Of a DNA stretch of 64,000 nucleotides, positions 8,867 to 17,783 are shown piece by piece. A program made the translations under genes and the position numbers. Below the pieces are notes generated by a model that saw nothing but the letters and a program-made list of their open reading frames with translations, had not been told where the DNA came from and did not search any database. This DNA is from Labrys sp. KNU-23 (GTDB taxonomy: Bacteria > Pseudomonadota > Alphaproteobacteria > Rhizobiales > Labraceae). Within the stretch, counting starts at the first letter, position 1; each line of letters opens with the position of its first letter. Location of the stretch: contig NZ_CP043489.1 in assembly GCF_008330945.1 (NCBI RefSeq), positions 4,227,501 to 4,291,500 on the forward strand. Reading direction: 5' to 3'.

Positions 8867-10810
8867 TCAGGCCCTGATCCCATAGAGGAGCGGCATCAGG
8901 CCGACCATGGCCTTGAAGCGATCCCAGGATTTCTTGGGCGGGGCCGTCCATCCGGTTTCAGCCAGGGCCGAAATACGGGGGAAGATCAGGCGGTCGAACA
9001 CGCCGCGGTCAGTCATCGGTTCGGACCAGATACAGGTCTGCACGCCCAGGAAATGCTGCCTCTGGGTATCCGACCAGCCTTCCACCGGATCGAAGACATA
9101 GATTTTCTCGGCGTCGGACCAGCCGGCCCAGCCGGCGCCCGGCTCCGACCAGGCCGGGCTGTTGGCCATGTCGAGATAGTAGACCTGTCCGGGGCAGACG
9201 ACGATGTCATAGCCTTCGGACGCCAGCCTGGCGCTGATCTCTACCGTGTGCCAGCCGTTCAGGTAGCAATTGGCCTTGTCGATGCCGCCGCCATGTGCTG
9301 CCTCTTCCCAGGCGCCCGTGATGCGGCCCCTGGCGGTCAGCGAGGCCTGGACGCGCTGCAGGAAATGGGCCTGCAATTCGGCGGTGCCACCGCCACCCAG
9401 GGCCTTGAGATGGGCCATGGCCTGGGGAGAGCCTTCCCACGCGCCCGCCGGGACCTCGTCTGCGCCGACATGGATGGTGCGGGAAGGAAAGAGTTCGAGC
9501 AATTCGTCGAGGAGCTTCTCCACGAAGGCATAGGTCTCCTCACGGGCGGGGTTCAAGCAGTTGTTGGGAAAGCCCTGGATGGAGAAATATTCGCCCTGTT
9601 CGTCCGGGTCGCGCAGCGAGGGCAGGGATTGCAGCACCGAGTAGCAATGGCCCGGCATATCGATCTCCGGCACGACGTCGATGCCAAGGCGCGTTGCGAG
9701 ATCCACGATCCGCCGGATCATGGCCTTGGTGTAGTAGCCGCCCGTTGGCGCTGCCCCGGAGCCGAGCAGCGAGGGGATGGCCAGGCCATGGCCGCGCCAG
9801 GCGCCGGTCGCGACCAGTTCCGGATAGGCCTCGATCTCCACACGCCAGGCCTCGTCGTCGGACAGGTGCCAGTGGAAGCGGTTCAGCTTGTTCCAGGCAA
9901 GAATGCGCAGGAATTGCGCGATCTCGGCCGAGCCGTAGAACTGGCGGGCGACGTCGAGATGGGTGCCGCGCCAGCGGGCCCAGGGTTCGTCCCGGATCTC
10001 GCCCTCCAGCGGGAACAGGAAGGTCTGCGGATGCAGGCGCGCGCCGCGCAGTATCTGTCCAAGCGTGATCAGGCCATAGAGGAAGCCGGCGTGGCTTGCG
10101 GCCGTGAGCGTCACGCCTTCTTCGGCGAAAGCGATCCGGTAGGCTTCGATTGCCATGCCGTCCTGACGCTGCAGGGCAATGGCAAGCCCGCCCTCGGCTT
10201 CCGGTCGCACGACGCCTTCGACCGGGAAGAGGCTTGTCGTCAGTTCGTCAAAGGCGGCGACGGCTTGGCGGGCCTGCTCGCAATCGGCCTGGGGGGCAAG
10301 CCCCAGGGGTACGCCGCGGCGGCCGGTGACCGAAACCTCGTTCGGCCAGGGTACGATGGAGATGGCGGCGGGTGCGATATCGGGCACCGGATAGATGTCC
10401 GCGCCTCGCTTGGGCGAGGCGTTGTCGCTGCTGGACCGGCTGGGCATGACCGTAACCGGCAGGTTGGCTCCATCCTCGAAAACGACATAGGCGGCGTTGG
10501 TTCCATCCGTCCAATGCCGCAGCGGGTAACTGAGGCCCCGGGCGGTGACGGTCCAGGCTGTATTCGGATGCAGAACGAACCCTTCGGGTGGCGCGAACTG
10601 GGCATAGTTCGACAGGCGGGTCCGAAGCGAGCCGCCTTCGATCGCGGCGGCCGGGTCGATGCGTCCCGGCCCGCTGATGCAGAGCCGGAATCCCGACAGG
10701 GCCCTGTCGGACGTATTGGTCAGGGTTAGGGTATAGGCAAGCGGCCGATCCTCGCTGGATGGCGTCCAATGAGTTTCGAGGCGAAGAAGATTGCGCACGG
10801 ATATCGTCAT
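8867..10810 (-). CDS. Beta-N-acetylhexosaminidase, GH20
   Basis: Exo-acting glycoside hydrolase releasing GlcNAc or GalNAc from the non-reducing end of oligosaccharides. In 647 residues the GH20 landmarks are clear: WRGTHLDVARQFY (barrel start), NRFHWHLSDDEAWRVEI, VPEIDMPGH, and HVGADEVPAGAWEG with the catalytic Asp-Glu pair. There is no signal peptide, so it probably acts in the cytosol on imported chitobiose. I start at the ATG at 10810; an upstream TTG at 10837 would overlap the GNAT gene. It is the last gene of the transporter operon. Confidence 0.93.
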   Translation of the reverse strand: MTISVRNLLRLETHWTPSSEDRPLAYTLTLTNTSDRALSGFRLCISGPGRIDPAAAIEGGSLRTRLSNYAQFAPPEGFVLHPNTAWTVTARGLSYPLRHWTDGTNAAYVVFEDGANLPVTVMPSRSSSDNASPKRGADIYPVPDIAPAAISIVPWPNEVSVTGRRGVPLGLAPQADCEQARQAVAAFDELTTSLFPVEGVVRPEAEGGLAIALQRQDGMAIEAYRIAFAEEGVTLTAASHAGFLYGLITLGQILRGARLHPQTFLFPLEGEIRDEPWARWRGTHLDVARQFYGSAEIAQFLRILAWNKLNRFHWHLSDDEAWRVEIEAYPELVATGAWRGHGLAIPSLLGSGAAPTGGYYTKAMIRRIVDLATRLGIDVVPEIDMPGHCYSVLQSLPSLRDPDEQGEYFSIQGFPNNCLNPAREETYAFVEKLLDELLELFPSRTIHVGADEVPAGAWEGSPQAMAHLKALGGGGTAELQAHFLQRVQASLTARGRITGAWEEAAHGGGIDKANCYLNGWHTVEISARLASEGYDIVVCPGQVYYLDMANSPAWSEPGAGWAGWSDAEKIYVFDPVEGWSDTQRQHFLGVQTCIWSEPMTDRGVFDRLIFPRISALAETGWTAPPKKSWDRFKAMVGLMPLLYGIRA

Positions 10811-10833
10811 GAAAATCTCTCGAAGGGCAAGGA

Positions 10834-11310
10834 TCAACTGGAAGCTTTGAGGAGGCCGGCGAAGATGCCGGGCGTGGAGTCGGCGATCGGCGTTGCGCCG
10901 ACCGTACGGGCATAGAATTCCACCGGTCCGACATCGCCGATGGCGGCATAGGCATAGCCCTGCCCGCGCATGTCGTTGAGGCAGGCGAGAAGCAGGGCAT
11001 GGCCGATGCCGCGGCCGCGCTCAGCCTCGTCCACGCCGGTGGGACCGAAGAACCCCCGGGCGGTGGCGTCGTAGCAGGCAAAGCCGAGCAGTTGTCCGTG
11101 CCTGACCGCAATGAAGCACGAGACCGGCTGGCGGCAGAGAGCCACGGTCGCCTCGCTGGCCCAGCCGGCGCTGAAATGCCGGCGGATCCACTCCGTTATG
11201 GCGGCGAGCTCTGGCGGTAGGGCGCGCCGGAGCGTGACGCCGGCGTCGTCGAGGCGAGTATCCAGCGCCTTGTTCGGGGCGAGGTCGTAGAGTTTGACGA
11301 GAAGGTCCAT
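10834..11310 (-). CDS. GNAT-family N-acetyltransferase
   Basis: 158 residues with the GNAT core: a substrate-side half with IAVRHGQLLGFACYD, then the acetyl-CoA motif DEAERGRGIGHALLLACLND (R/Q-x-x-G-x-G type), and EFYARTVGATPI at the C-terminus. AGGA lies six bases before the ATG. It sits 12 bases after the ATPase gene and 23 before the hexosaminidase, so it belongs to the sugar operon. An amino-sugar acceptor (free glucosamine or deacetylated chitobiose) is an attractive guess but is not shown by the sequence. Confidence 0.8.
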   Translation of the reverse strand: MDLLVKLYDLAPNKALDTRLDDAGVTLRRALPPELAAITEWIRRHFSAGWASEATVALCRQPVSCFIAVRHGQLLGFACYDATARGFFGPTGVDEAERGRGIGHALLLACLNDMRGQGYAYAAIGDVGPVEFYARTVGATPIADSTPGIFAGLLKASS

Positions 11311-11322
11311 GCAAAGTCCTGT

Positions 11323-12276
11323 TCAGTCTGAAACGTTCTGTTCGGGGGATCCGGCTATCCGGACGAAATGGTTCGGGCCGACCTGCTCGACCGTGTCCGA
11401 GGCGGGGCGCGAAATGCGGCGAATGTCTTCGGCGCGCTTGAGGAAGGCGCCGCTTTGGCCCGGGATGAAGGGGCGGTTGGGATCGGGAACCGCCGAGAGC
11501 AGCAGCTTGGTGTAGGGGTGGCGCGGATTGGTGATCACCGCCAGGGCATCACCCCATTCCACCATCTGCCCGGCGAACATCACGACGATCTCCTCGGCCA
11601 CATGGGCGGCCGTGGCGATGTCGTGGGTAATGTAGAGGAGGGCCAGGTTGCGTTCCCGCTTGATGCCGGCAAGCAGGTCGAGGATGCCCTGCCGGATCGA
11701 GACGTCGAGCATCGAGGTGGGCTCGTCCGCCAGCAGGACCTGCGGGCGAACCGCGATGGCGCGAGCGATATTGACCCGTTGGCGCTGCCCGCCGGAAAGT
11801 TGGTGCGGGAATTTGCCGATGGTCAGCTCGGGATCGAGGCCGACGCTCTCCAAGAGCAGCTTCACCCCCGCCTGGCCTTCGGCGCGTCCCCGGGCATGGC
11901 CGTGCAGCAGCAGGGGGCGGATGAGGTGGTGGCCGATGGAAAAGACCGGATTGAGCGAGGCGAAGGGATCCTGGAACACCATCTGCACTGCGCGCCGATA
12001 GGCCTTCTCCTCCTCGCGGCTGCCGGGGTGCGTGACGTTCCGGTCATGGAAGTGCAGGGCTCCCCCGCTCGGCCGGTCCATGCGGGCGATGATGCGGGCG
12101 CAGGTGGTCTTGCCGCAGCCGGACTCGCCGACCAAAGCGAGTGCCTTGCCGGGCACGAGCGACAGGGTGATGCCGCGCAGCGCCTGCACGGCGCCGAAGG
12201 AGCGGGTGATGTTCTCCAGCCGGATGATCGGGGGCGCTGCCGGCTGCAGGCGGGTCGGGGTGGCCAGCATGTTCAT
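11323..12276 (-). CDS. ABC transporter ATP-binding protein, OppF/DppF type
   Basis: Second ATPase of a peptide-type ABC importer, 317 residues. The Walker A is GESGCGKTT, the signature LSGGQRQRVNIARAI, the Walker B LLADEPTSMLD, and the switch His lies in LYITHD. A C-terminal extension with NPRHPYTKLLLSAVPDP is characteristic of OppD/OppF-type ATPases. The start at 12276 shares one base with the stop of the preceding ATPase gene (TGATG) and has GGGGAG upstream. It pairs with the other ATPase to power import of the family-5 binding-protein ligand. Confidence 0.93.
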   Translation of the reverse strand: MNMLATPTRLQPAAPPIIRLENITRSFGAVQALRGITLSLVPGKALALVGESGCGKTTCARIIARMDRPSGGALHFHDRNVTHPGSREEEKAYRRAVQMVFQDPFASLNPVFSIGHHLIRPLLLHGHARGRAEGQAGVKLLLESVGLDPELTIGKFPHQLSGGQRQRVNIARAIAVRPQVLLADEPTSMLDVSIRQGILDLLAGIKRERNLALLYITHDIATAAHVAEEIVVMFAGQMVEWGDALAVITNPRHPYTKLLLSAVPDPNRPFIPGQSGAFLKRAEDIRRISRPASDTVEQVGPNHFVRIAGSPEQNVSD

Positions 12277-13088
12277 CAAGGGCTCCCCTGGAGATGGCGG
12301 GCCGCGGGCAGGGCCGGGATGGCGCTCCATAATTTGCGGGTATAGTCGTGCCGGGGCGCCGTACTGATTTGGCTGGTGTCGCCAACCTCCACGAGTTCGC
12401 CCTTCAGCATCACGCCGATGCGGTGGCAGATCTGTGCCATCAGGTGCAGGTCGTGGGTGATGAAGAGCACCGAAAAACCCTGGCTCTGCTGCAGATCCAC
12501 GACCTGTTCCAGGATTTCGCGCTGCACCACGACGTCGAGCGCGGTGGTCGGTTCGTCCATGATGATCAGCTCGGGATGCAAAGCGAGGCAGATGGCGATG
12601 ACGATGCGCTGGCGCATGCCGCCGCTGAACTGGTGCGGATAGTGGCCCAGGCGATCGGTGGGAATGCCGACCAGGCGAAACATGTCTTCGGCCCTGGCCC
12701 GCGACTGCGCCCGCGAATAGCCCTTGTGGAGGCGCAGCACATCGTGGAACTGCGCCTCCACGCGCAGGAGCGGGTTGAGGGAGTTCATCGCGCTCTGGAA
12801 GACCATGCCGATCTTGCGCCAGCGGATATGCCGGAGCTCGTCCTCCGGCAGGGCCAGGATGTCCTGGCCGTCCAGCAGGATGCGGCCGCCCTTGGTCCAG
12901 GCCGGAGGCTTGGCGAGGCGGGTGATGGCATAGGCGATCGTGCTCTTGCCGCAGCCGGACTCCCCGGCAAGTCCGAAGAGCTCGCCGCGGCTGATCTGGA
13001 AGGACACATCCTTGACGGCGTGGAAGGCGCCGGTGTCGGTGAGATAGTCGACGCTCAGATTCTGGATGTCGAGAAGCGTGTCTGTCAT
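12276..13088 (-). CDS. ABC transporter ATP-binding protein, OppD/DppD type
   Basis: First ATPase of the peptide-type importer, 270 residues. Walker A is GESGCGKST, the signature FSGGMRQRIVIAICLAL, and Walker B LIIMDEPTTALD. GAGGAG lies six bases before the ATG at 13088, which overlaps the upstream permease stop by four bases (ATGA). A much longer frame running up to 13538 is only an extension through the permease gene. It is slightly short for OppD: the C-terminal ligand-loop region is reduced. Confidence 0.93.
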   Translation of the reverse strand: MTDTLLDIQNLSVDYLTDTGAFHAVKDVSFQISRGELFGLAGESGCGKSTIAYAITRLAKPPAWTKGGRILLDGQDILALPEDELRHIRWRKIGMVFQSAMNSLNPLLRVEAQFHDVLRLHKGYSRAQSRARAEDMFRLVGIPTDRLGHYPHQFSGGMRQRIVIAICLALHPELIIMDEPTTALDVVVQREILEQVVDLQQSQGFSVLFITHDLHLMAQICHRIGVMLKGELVEVGDTSQISTAPRHDYTRKLWSAIPALPAARHLQGSP

Positions 13089-13975
13089 GATCTGCTCCTC
13101 GACAGGCGCTTGCGCCGGTTGCTGAGCTGCAGCCAGCGGGTCAGAGCGGGGCCAGACCGCAATTGCGGATTGGCGATCTCGTCGAAGGTGAAATTGATGA
13201 GCGACAGGCCGAGCCCGACCAGCATGATGCCGATGCAGGGCGTGGCGATGTCCCACCAGGCGCCGACGATGATGGCCGAGGAGTTCTGGGCATTGTAGAG
13301 CATGGTGCCCCAGCTGACGTTCAGCGGGTCGCCGAAGCCGAGATATTCGAGCGTGGTCTGGGCGACGATGGCGTAGATGATGCTGCCGACGAAGTTGAGG
13401 GCGAGCAGCGGCAACAGGTTCGGCAGGATCTCGACGAAGACGATGCGCCAGCTCGGTTCGCCGATCATGCGCGCCGCGACCACGAATTCGCGGTTGCGCA
13501 GCGCCAGCGTCTGGGAGCGCGTCATGCGCGCGCCCCATGGCCAGGACGTCAGGGCGATGATGCTCATGATGGCAACCGGGCCGACCTTGCCCGCGAAGGA
13601 GGCGAGCAGGATCAGGAGCGGTATGTTGGGAATGACCAGCACCGCATTGGTGAGGAGGTCGAGAATATTGTCGGTGCGTCCGCCGGCATAGCCGCCGATC
13701 AGGCCGAGCAGTGTGCCGAGGGCGGTGATGGCCAAGCCAGTGCCAAAGCCCACCGCCAGAGAGGAGCGGGCACCCCAGACGAACTGGCTGAACACGTCCC
13801 GTCCCATCTTGGTGGTGCCGAGCACGTGTTCGGCGCTGGGCGGCTGATGCGGACGCCCGACACGGGCAGCCGGGTCGTTGGGGGCCAGGACCGGCGCCAG
13901 CAGGGCCATCAGGCAGAGCAGGGCGACGATGACGAATCCGAAGACGGCCTTCTTCTGTTTCAACACGACGCTCAT
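13085..13975 (-). CDS. ABC transporter permease, OppC/DppC type
   Basis: Inner-membrane permease of 296 residues. The N-terminal helix and the short periplasmic stretch HVLGTTKMGRDVFSQFVWGAR are hallmarks of DppC-type permeases, and the EAA loop (MIGEPSWRIVFVEILPNLLP) contacts the ATPase. Five to six helices are visible. The C-terminus is basic (LSNRRKRLSRSRS). It overlaps the DppB-type gene before it and the ATPase gene after it by four bases each, so translation is tightly coupled. Confidence 0.92.
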   Translation of the reverse strand: MSVVLKQKKAVFGFVIVALLCLMALLAPVLAPNDPAARVGRPHQPPSAEHVLGTTKMGRDVFSQFVWGARSSLAVGFGTGLAITALGTLLGLIGGYAGGRTDNILDLLTNAVLVIPNIPLLILLASFAGKVGPVAIMSIIALTSWPWGARMTRSQTLALRNREFVVAARMIGEPSWRIVFVEILPNLLPLLALNFVGSIIYAIVAQTTLEYLGFGDPLNVSWGTMLYNAQNSSAIIVGAWWDIATPCIGIMLVGLGLSLINFTFDEIANPQLRSGPALTRWLQLSNRRKRLSRSRS

Positions 13976-14955
13976 GCCCTGGCCTCCCCGATGCGCGGAT
14001 CGATCACGCCATAGAGGAGGTCGACCAGGAGATTGGCGCCGAGCGTCGCCAGCGTCATCAGCAGGAGCTGGCCCTGGATGACCGGATAGTCGCGCGCCAC
14101 GCTGGCCGTGTAGAGCGTCAGGCCGAGGCCCGGATAGTTGAAGACGATCTCGGTGACGATGGAGCCGCCGAAGACCGCGCCCAGGATCAAAGCGAGATTG
14201 GTGAGCATGGGCAGCAGAGCGTTGCGGGCGGCATAGTTGAACATCACCACCGTCTCCCTCAGGCCCTTGGCACGACCCATGGTGACGTAGTCCTCGCCCA
14301 GAACCGAGATCATGCTGGTGCGCATGGTGGTCTGGAACTCGCCGATCAGTGCGGGGGAAAGGGCGAGCACCGGCATGGCCGCATGGAAGAGGACGCTGCC
14401 GATGAAGCTCGGCGAGAAGGACGGATCGAGGGAAGGATCATAGGCGTAGCCCACTGGCAGCCAGCGCAGGGACACGCCGAAGACGAACAGGATGGACAGG
14501 CAGATCACCACCGGCGGTACGGATTTCATCACGATGGCCAATGGGGAGACGATGGTGTCGAAGCGCCCGCCGCGCCGCCAGGCCGCCACGGCGCCGAGCA
14601 GGCCACCGACGCAGAGTGAGAAGCCGATGGCGCCCAGGACGAGGAAGGCGGTCCAGCCGGCGGAACGGGCGAGCACCTGGCTCACGGTCTGGGGATAATA
14701 CTTGACGGATACCCCCAGATCGAATGTCGCCAGGCCTTTGAGATAGTCGATGAACTGGCTCCAGTAGGACTGGTCCACCGCACCGAAGCGGGCGCGGATG
14801 GCATCGACAGCCGCGGGCGTGGCGCGGGGGCCGAGCTGGGCGATCATCCCGTCGACCGGGCTGCCGGGCATCAGCCGCGGCAGCAGGAAGTTGACCAGGA
14901 TGGCGAAGACGAAAGCGGTGCCATAGACCGCCAGCCGGCGGGATGAGAGCCGCAT
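13972..14955 (-). CDS. ABC transporter permease, OppB/DppB type
   Basis: Inner-membrane permease of 327 residues. The N-terminal helix is followed by LLPRLMPGSPVDGMIAQLG, the usual OppB/DppB motif, and the EAA loop reads GRAKGLRETVVMFNYAARNA. Its ATG overlaps the stop of the binding-protein gene by one base. In the chitobiose and cellobiose importers of Vibrio and Thermotoga, permeases of this peptide type carry beta-linked sugars, so the family does not by itself imply peptides. Confidence 0.92.
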   Translation of the reverse strand: MRLSSRRLAVYGTAFVFAILVNFLLPRLMPGSPVDGMIAQLGPRATPAAVDAIRARFGAVDQSYWSQFIDYLKGLATFDLGVSVKYYPQTVSQVLARSAGWTAFLVLGAIGFSLCVGGLLGAVAAWRRGGRFDTIVSPLAIVMKSVPPVVICLSILFVFGVSLRWLPVGYAYDPSLDPSFSPSFIGSVLFHAAMPVLALSPALIGEFQTTMRTSMISVLGEDYVTMGRAKGLRETVVMFNYAARNALLPMLTNLALILGAVFGGSIVTEIVFNYPGLGLTLYTASVARDYPVIQGQLLLMTLATLGANLLVDLLYGVIDPRIGEARA

Positions 14956-16604
14956 CAGTTGGCATTCGCGACCGGCTGCAGGCGCAGCAGATGCATGAGC
15001 CTGATGCGGTTGTCGTCATGGTTCTCCGGGTTCATCGCGGGATCGTCCTTGGTGACCCAGCCGGTGAAACGCTTCGAGCTGTATTGATACCAGGTCGGGC
15101 CGTTGAACAGGGGCACCATGGGGAAATTGTCGGCGATGTGGAGCTGGATCTTGTCGAAGATTACCCTGAAATCCGCTTCCTTGGAGGCGCGCTTATAGTT
15201 CTCGAACAGCCTGTCGAGATCGGCGTTGGTATAGCGCGAGGCGGCGAAGGACGAGCGGCCGACATAGGGGGTGGCGAGGGTCTGGTAATAGGCACGGAAC
15301 GGTGTGGGGCCGTCGGGCCGGGACTGGAATACCGTGTCGTAATTGCCTTCGACGATCTGCTTGTTCCACTGCTCGTATTCGGGCGTGGCCACCGAGGCGT
15401 TGATGCCGGCCTTGCGCAGGCCTTCCACGCCGATCTGCACGGCGTCGATCCAGTCCGTCCAGCCGTTCGGGACGGCGACGGTGAAGGCGATCGGCTCGCC
15501 CTTCGGAGTCTGGCGGAAGCCGTCCGATCCCTTGGCATAGCCCGCTTCGTCGAGGAGCTTGTTGGCCTTGTCGACGTCATAGGCCATCCAGGCGTCCTGG
15601 CCCTGCTGGGCCTGTGGATTGGCCCAGTTGTCGAAATGCAGCGGCAGGCCGGTAGCATGGGGATTGACCTTCGGATAGCCGAAACCGGCGATATCGACCA
15701 TTGATTTGCGGTCCATCAGCAGGCTGACGGCCTGGCGGAACTTGATGTCGTCGAAGGCCGCCTTGTTGCCCGGATTGGTGGTCTTGAGGTTCATCTCGAA
15801 GGAGACGGTATTGGCCGAGGGCTGCCAGTAGCCATTATGCTTGGGATCGAGCGACACATAGGTCTTCTCGATTTCCGGCAGAAACGAGCCGAACCAGTCG
15901 ATGTTGCCCTCGGGCAGGGTTGCCAGCATCTGGTCGTTGCCGCTGATCTGGGGCAGCTTCAGGCAATCCACCTTCAGATGTCCGGCATCCCAGTAATTGG
16001 GATTGCGGCATTGCTCGTAGACCTGTGGAGTGAAGCGGCGGATTTCGGTCATCGGGCCGGAGCCGACGGGGTTCTCGTTCTTGTAGGCGAAGGGGTCGCC
16101 CACGTCCTTCCAGACATGCTCGGGCACGACTGTGAAATCGGCGAGGGACTCGGGAAACTGGGAATCGACGTCCTTGAGATTGACCTTGACCTGGTTGGCC
16201 GCCTGCAGTTCCACCGACTGAACGGCGGCGCCAACGCCGACGATGTCGATGGAGGGGTTCTTCATCATCAGGTCGAAGGTGAATTTGACGTCTTTGGCCG
16301 TCAAGGGCTGCCCGTCCGACCATTTGACCCCGTCACGGATGGTGTAGGTGACGGATTTCAGATCGTCGGAGAATTTGTAGCCGGTGGCCAGGCGATAGAT
16401 CGGCTTGCCGTTGTCGTAGGCGTTGAAGATGACCAGCGGCTCATAGATGAAGTCGAGCGTGCTCTGCCGGCGCCCGGCTGCGTCGAAGGGGTTGAAATTG
16501 CGTACCCAGCTGGTCTGCTCCTCGATATGCATGGTGAGCAGCGCTTCTGCCGAGGCATTGCCGATGATGGTGCTCGCGCACAAAGCGATCAGGATGCGTT
16601 TCAT
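14955..16604 (-). CDS. Extracellular solute-binding protein, family 5
   Basis: Periplasmic binding protein of 549 residues with a signal peptide (MKRILIALCASTIIGNASA, cut before EALLTMH). The fold markers are DFIYEPLVIFNAYDNGKPIY, TYTIRDGVKWSDGQPLTAKD and the central MNLKTTNPGNKAAFDD. Family 5 includes peptide binders but also the Vibrio chitin-oligosaccharide-binding protein and cellobiose binders. With a hexosaminidase and LacI regulator in the locus I favour a beta-linked amino-sugar ligand. It has a good ribosome site (GAGGTGGA), and a 14-bp palindrome lies 15 bases before the start. Confidence 0.88.
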   Translation of the reverse strand: MKRILIALCASTIIGNASAEALLTMHIEEQTSWVRNFNPFDAAGRRQSTLDFIYEPLVIFNAYDNGKPIYRLATGYKFSDDLKSVTYTIRDGVKWSDGQPLTAKDVKFTFDLMMKNPSIDIVGVGAAVQSVELQAANQVKVNLKDVDSQFPESLADFTVVPEHVWKDVGDPFAYKNENPVGSGPMTEIRRFTPQVYEQCRNPNYWDAGHLKVDCLKLPQISGNDQMLATLPEGNIDWFGSFLPEIEKTYVSLDPKHNGYWQPSANTVSFEMNLKTTNPGNKAAFDDIKFRQAVSLLMDRKSMVDIAGFGYPKVNPHATGLPLHFDNWANPQAQQGQDAWMAYDVDKANKLLDEAGYAKGSDGFRQTPKGEPIAFTVAVPNGWTDWIDAVQIGVEGLRKAGINASVATPEYEQWNKQIVEGNYDTVFQSRPDGPTPFRAYYQTLATPYVGRSSFAASRYTNADLDRLFENYKRASKEADFRVIFDKIQLHIADNFPMVPLFNGPTWYQYSSKRFTGWVTKDDPAMNPENHDDNRIRLMHLLRLQPVANAN

Positions 16605-16619
16605 GGTCCACCTCTGTTA

Positions 16620-16633
16620 TGGGATCGATCCCA
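16620..16633 (-). promoter_or_regulatory. Palindromic operator upstream of the binding-protein gene
   Basis: TGGGATCGATCCCA, a perfect 14-bp palindrome with the central CG typical of LacI-family operators, 15 bases before the binding-protein start. The same sequence precedes the adjacent LacI-family gene. Confidence 0.8.
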
Positions 16634-16699
16634 CATTTGTTTATGGTCATTTCACAACCCATCCCGGCCGGCACATGGTGCTGGGCGGGGCGGGCCGTC

Positions 16700-17746
16700 C
16701 TACGCTCTTGTTGCCTCCGCGGCGTGGTCCGTCCGGTGTCCTGCCGAATGGGGGATGACGCTTTCCCGGACGATCAGCTCGGCGGGAATGACGATGTCCT
16801 CCGGTGTGAAATTCCTGTCGGCAATCATGTCGAGCAGGAGTCTTGCAGCCGTCTGACCGGCTATGTCCGTCGGCTGGCGTATGGTCGTCAGCGACGGGGT
16901 GAGATGCCTTGCATGAAAATTGTCGTCGAAGCCGAGGAGGGAGATCTGTTCCGGCGCCTTGACGCCGTGGTGGCGTAGCGCGAGCAGGACGCCGGCACCG
17001 ATATCGTCGTCGCCGGCAAAGATGGCGCTGACCTGCCGGCCTGACGCCAGCAGCCGTTCCGTGGCTTCGTAGCCGAAGCGCTCCTTGTAATCGCCGGCTT
17101 CCAGATGGATGTCGGCCCTGGTCATGCCGACTTCCGCCAGCGCGGTGTCGATGCCGCGCAGGCGCTCGCGCGTATCGAAATAAGTGAGGGTACCGGCGAA
17201 ATAGGCGATGTCGCGGTGGCCCATGGTCAGCAGATAGCGCATGCCGTCGAGCGCGCCGTTATAGTTGTCGATGCCCACTCTCGCCCAGGCCAGCGAGGTC
17301 GGCTCACCGCCGATCGCCACGATCGGGATATCGGCCTTGGCCACCACTTCCTTGACCTCGTCGCTCACGGCATTTTCGAGGTAGAGGATCAGGCCGTCGC
17401 AGGAACGGTCGATCAATTCGAGGATCGCCCGCGATTCTTCATGTGCCTGGGCGTAGCCACTGGCGAGCAGGATCGACTTGTCGGCGGCCCGGCATACGCT
17501 CTGCATGCCGCCGACCATCTGGGCATAGAAGGGGCTGGCGACGTTGACGACGACAGCGCCGATGATCTCCGAGCGATTGGAACGCAGCCCCCGCGCCATC
17601 GTATTGGGCCGGTAGCCCAGTTCCGCGATGGCCGCTTCCACCGCCTGCCGGGCATTGTCCGAGACATAGCCATTGCCGGCGATGATCCGCGATACCGTCG
17701 ATCGCGAAACACCGGCGCGCTTGGATACGTCTCTGATCGTGGCCAC
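16700..17746 (-). CDS. LacI-family transcriptional regulator
   Basis: Repressor of 348 residues. The N-terminal helix-turn-helix and hinge (MATIRDVSKRAGVSRSTVSR, then RPNTMARGLRS) are classic LacI, and the rest is the periplasmic-binding-protein-like sensor domain (GAVVVNVASPFYAQMVGG; FAGDDDIGAGVLLALR). GTG start with GGAG upstream. It precedes the transporter operon on the same strand with a 95-base gap. Identical palindromes before its own gene and the operon suggest it represses both until an amino-sugar ligand binds. Confidence 0.92.
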   Translation of the reverse strand: MATIRDVSKRAGVSRSTVSRIIAGNGYVSDNARQAVEAAIAELGYRPNTMARGLRSNRSEIIGAVVVNVASPFYAQMVGGMQSVCRAADKSILLASGYAQAHEESRAILELIDRSCDGLILYLENAVSDEVKEVVAKADIPIVAIGGEPTSLAWARVGIDNYNGALDGMRYLLTMGHRDIAYFAGTLTYFDTRERLRGIDTALAEVGMTRADIHLEAGDYKERFGYEATERLLASGRQVSAIFAGDDDIGAGVLLALRHHGVKAPEQISLLGFDDNFHARHLTPSLTTIRQPTDIAGQTAARLLLDMIADRNFTPEDIVIPAELIVRESVIPHSAGHRTDHAAEATRA

Positions 17747-17767
17747 GAACGCTCCACGGCTTCATTG

Positions 17768-17781
17768 TGGGATCGATCCCA
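17768..17781 (-). promoter_or_regulatory. Palindromic operator upstream of the LacI-family gene
   Basis: TGGGATCGATCCCA, identical to the copy at 16620-16633, placed directly downstream of the predicted -10 of this gene. This is the usual position for autorepression. Confidence 0.8.
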
Positions 17782-17783
17782 TA

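Noticed and set aside
7203..8951. 582-codon open frame on the minus strand across glgP
   Set aside because: It is the antisense shadow of an intact glgP in high-GC DNA, with no recognisable domain.
9053..10729. 558-codon open frame on the plus strand across the hexosaminidase gene
   Set aside because: Antisense to a well-supported GH20 gene; composition is His/Arg/Gly-rich with no family motif.
12276..13538. 420-residue ABC ATPase starting at 13538
   Set aside because: The first 150 residues read through the permease gene in the wrong frame; the ATG at 13088 has GAGGAG and an ATGA overlap.
8867..17746. Horizontally acquired island
   Set aside because: The genes sit in an unusual place, but base composition and codon use look like the surroundings, and there is no tRNA, integrase or attachment repeat. 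Rearrangement is an equal explanation.
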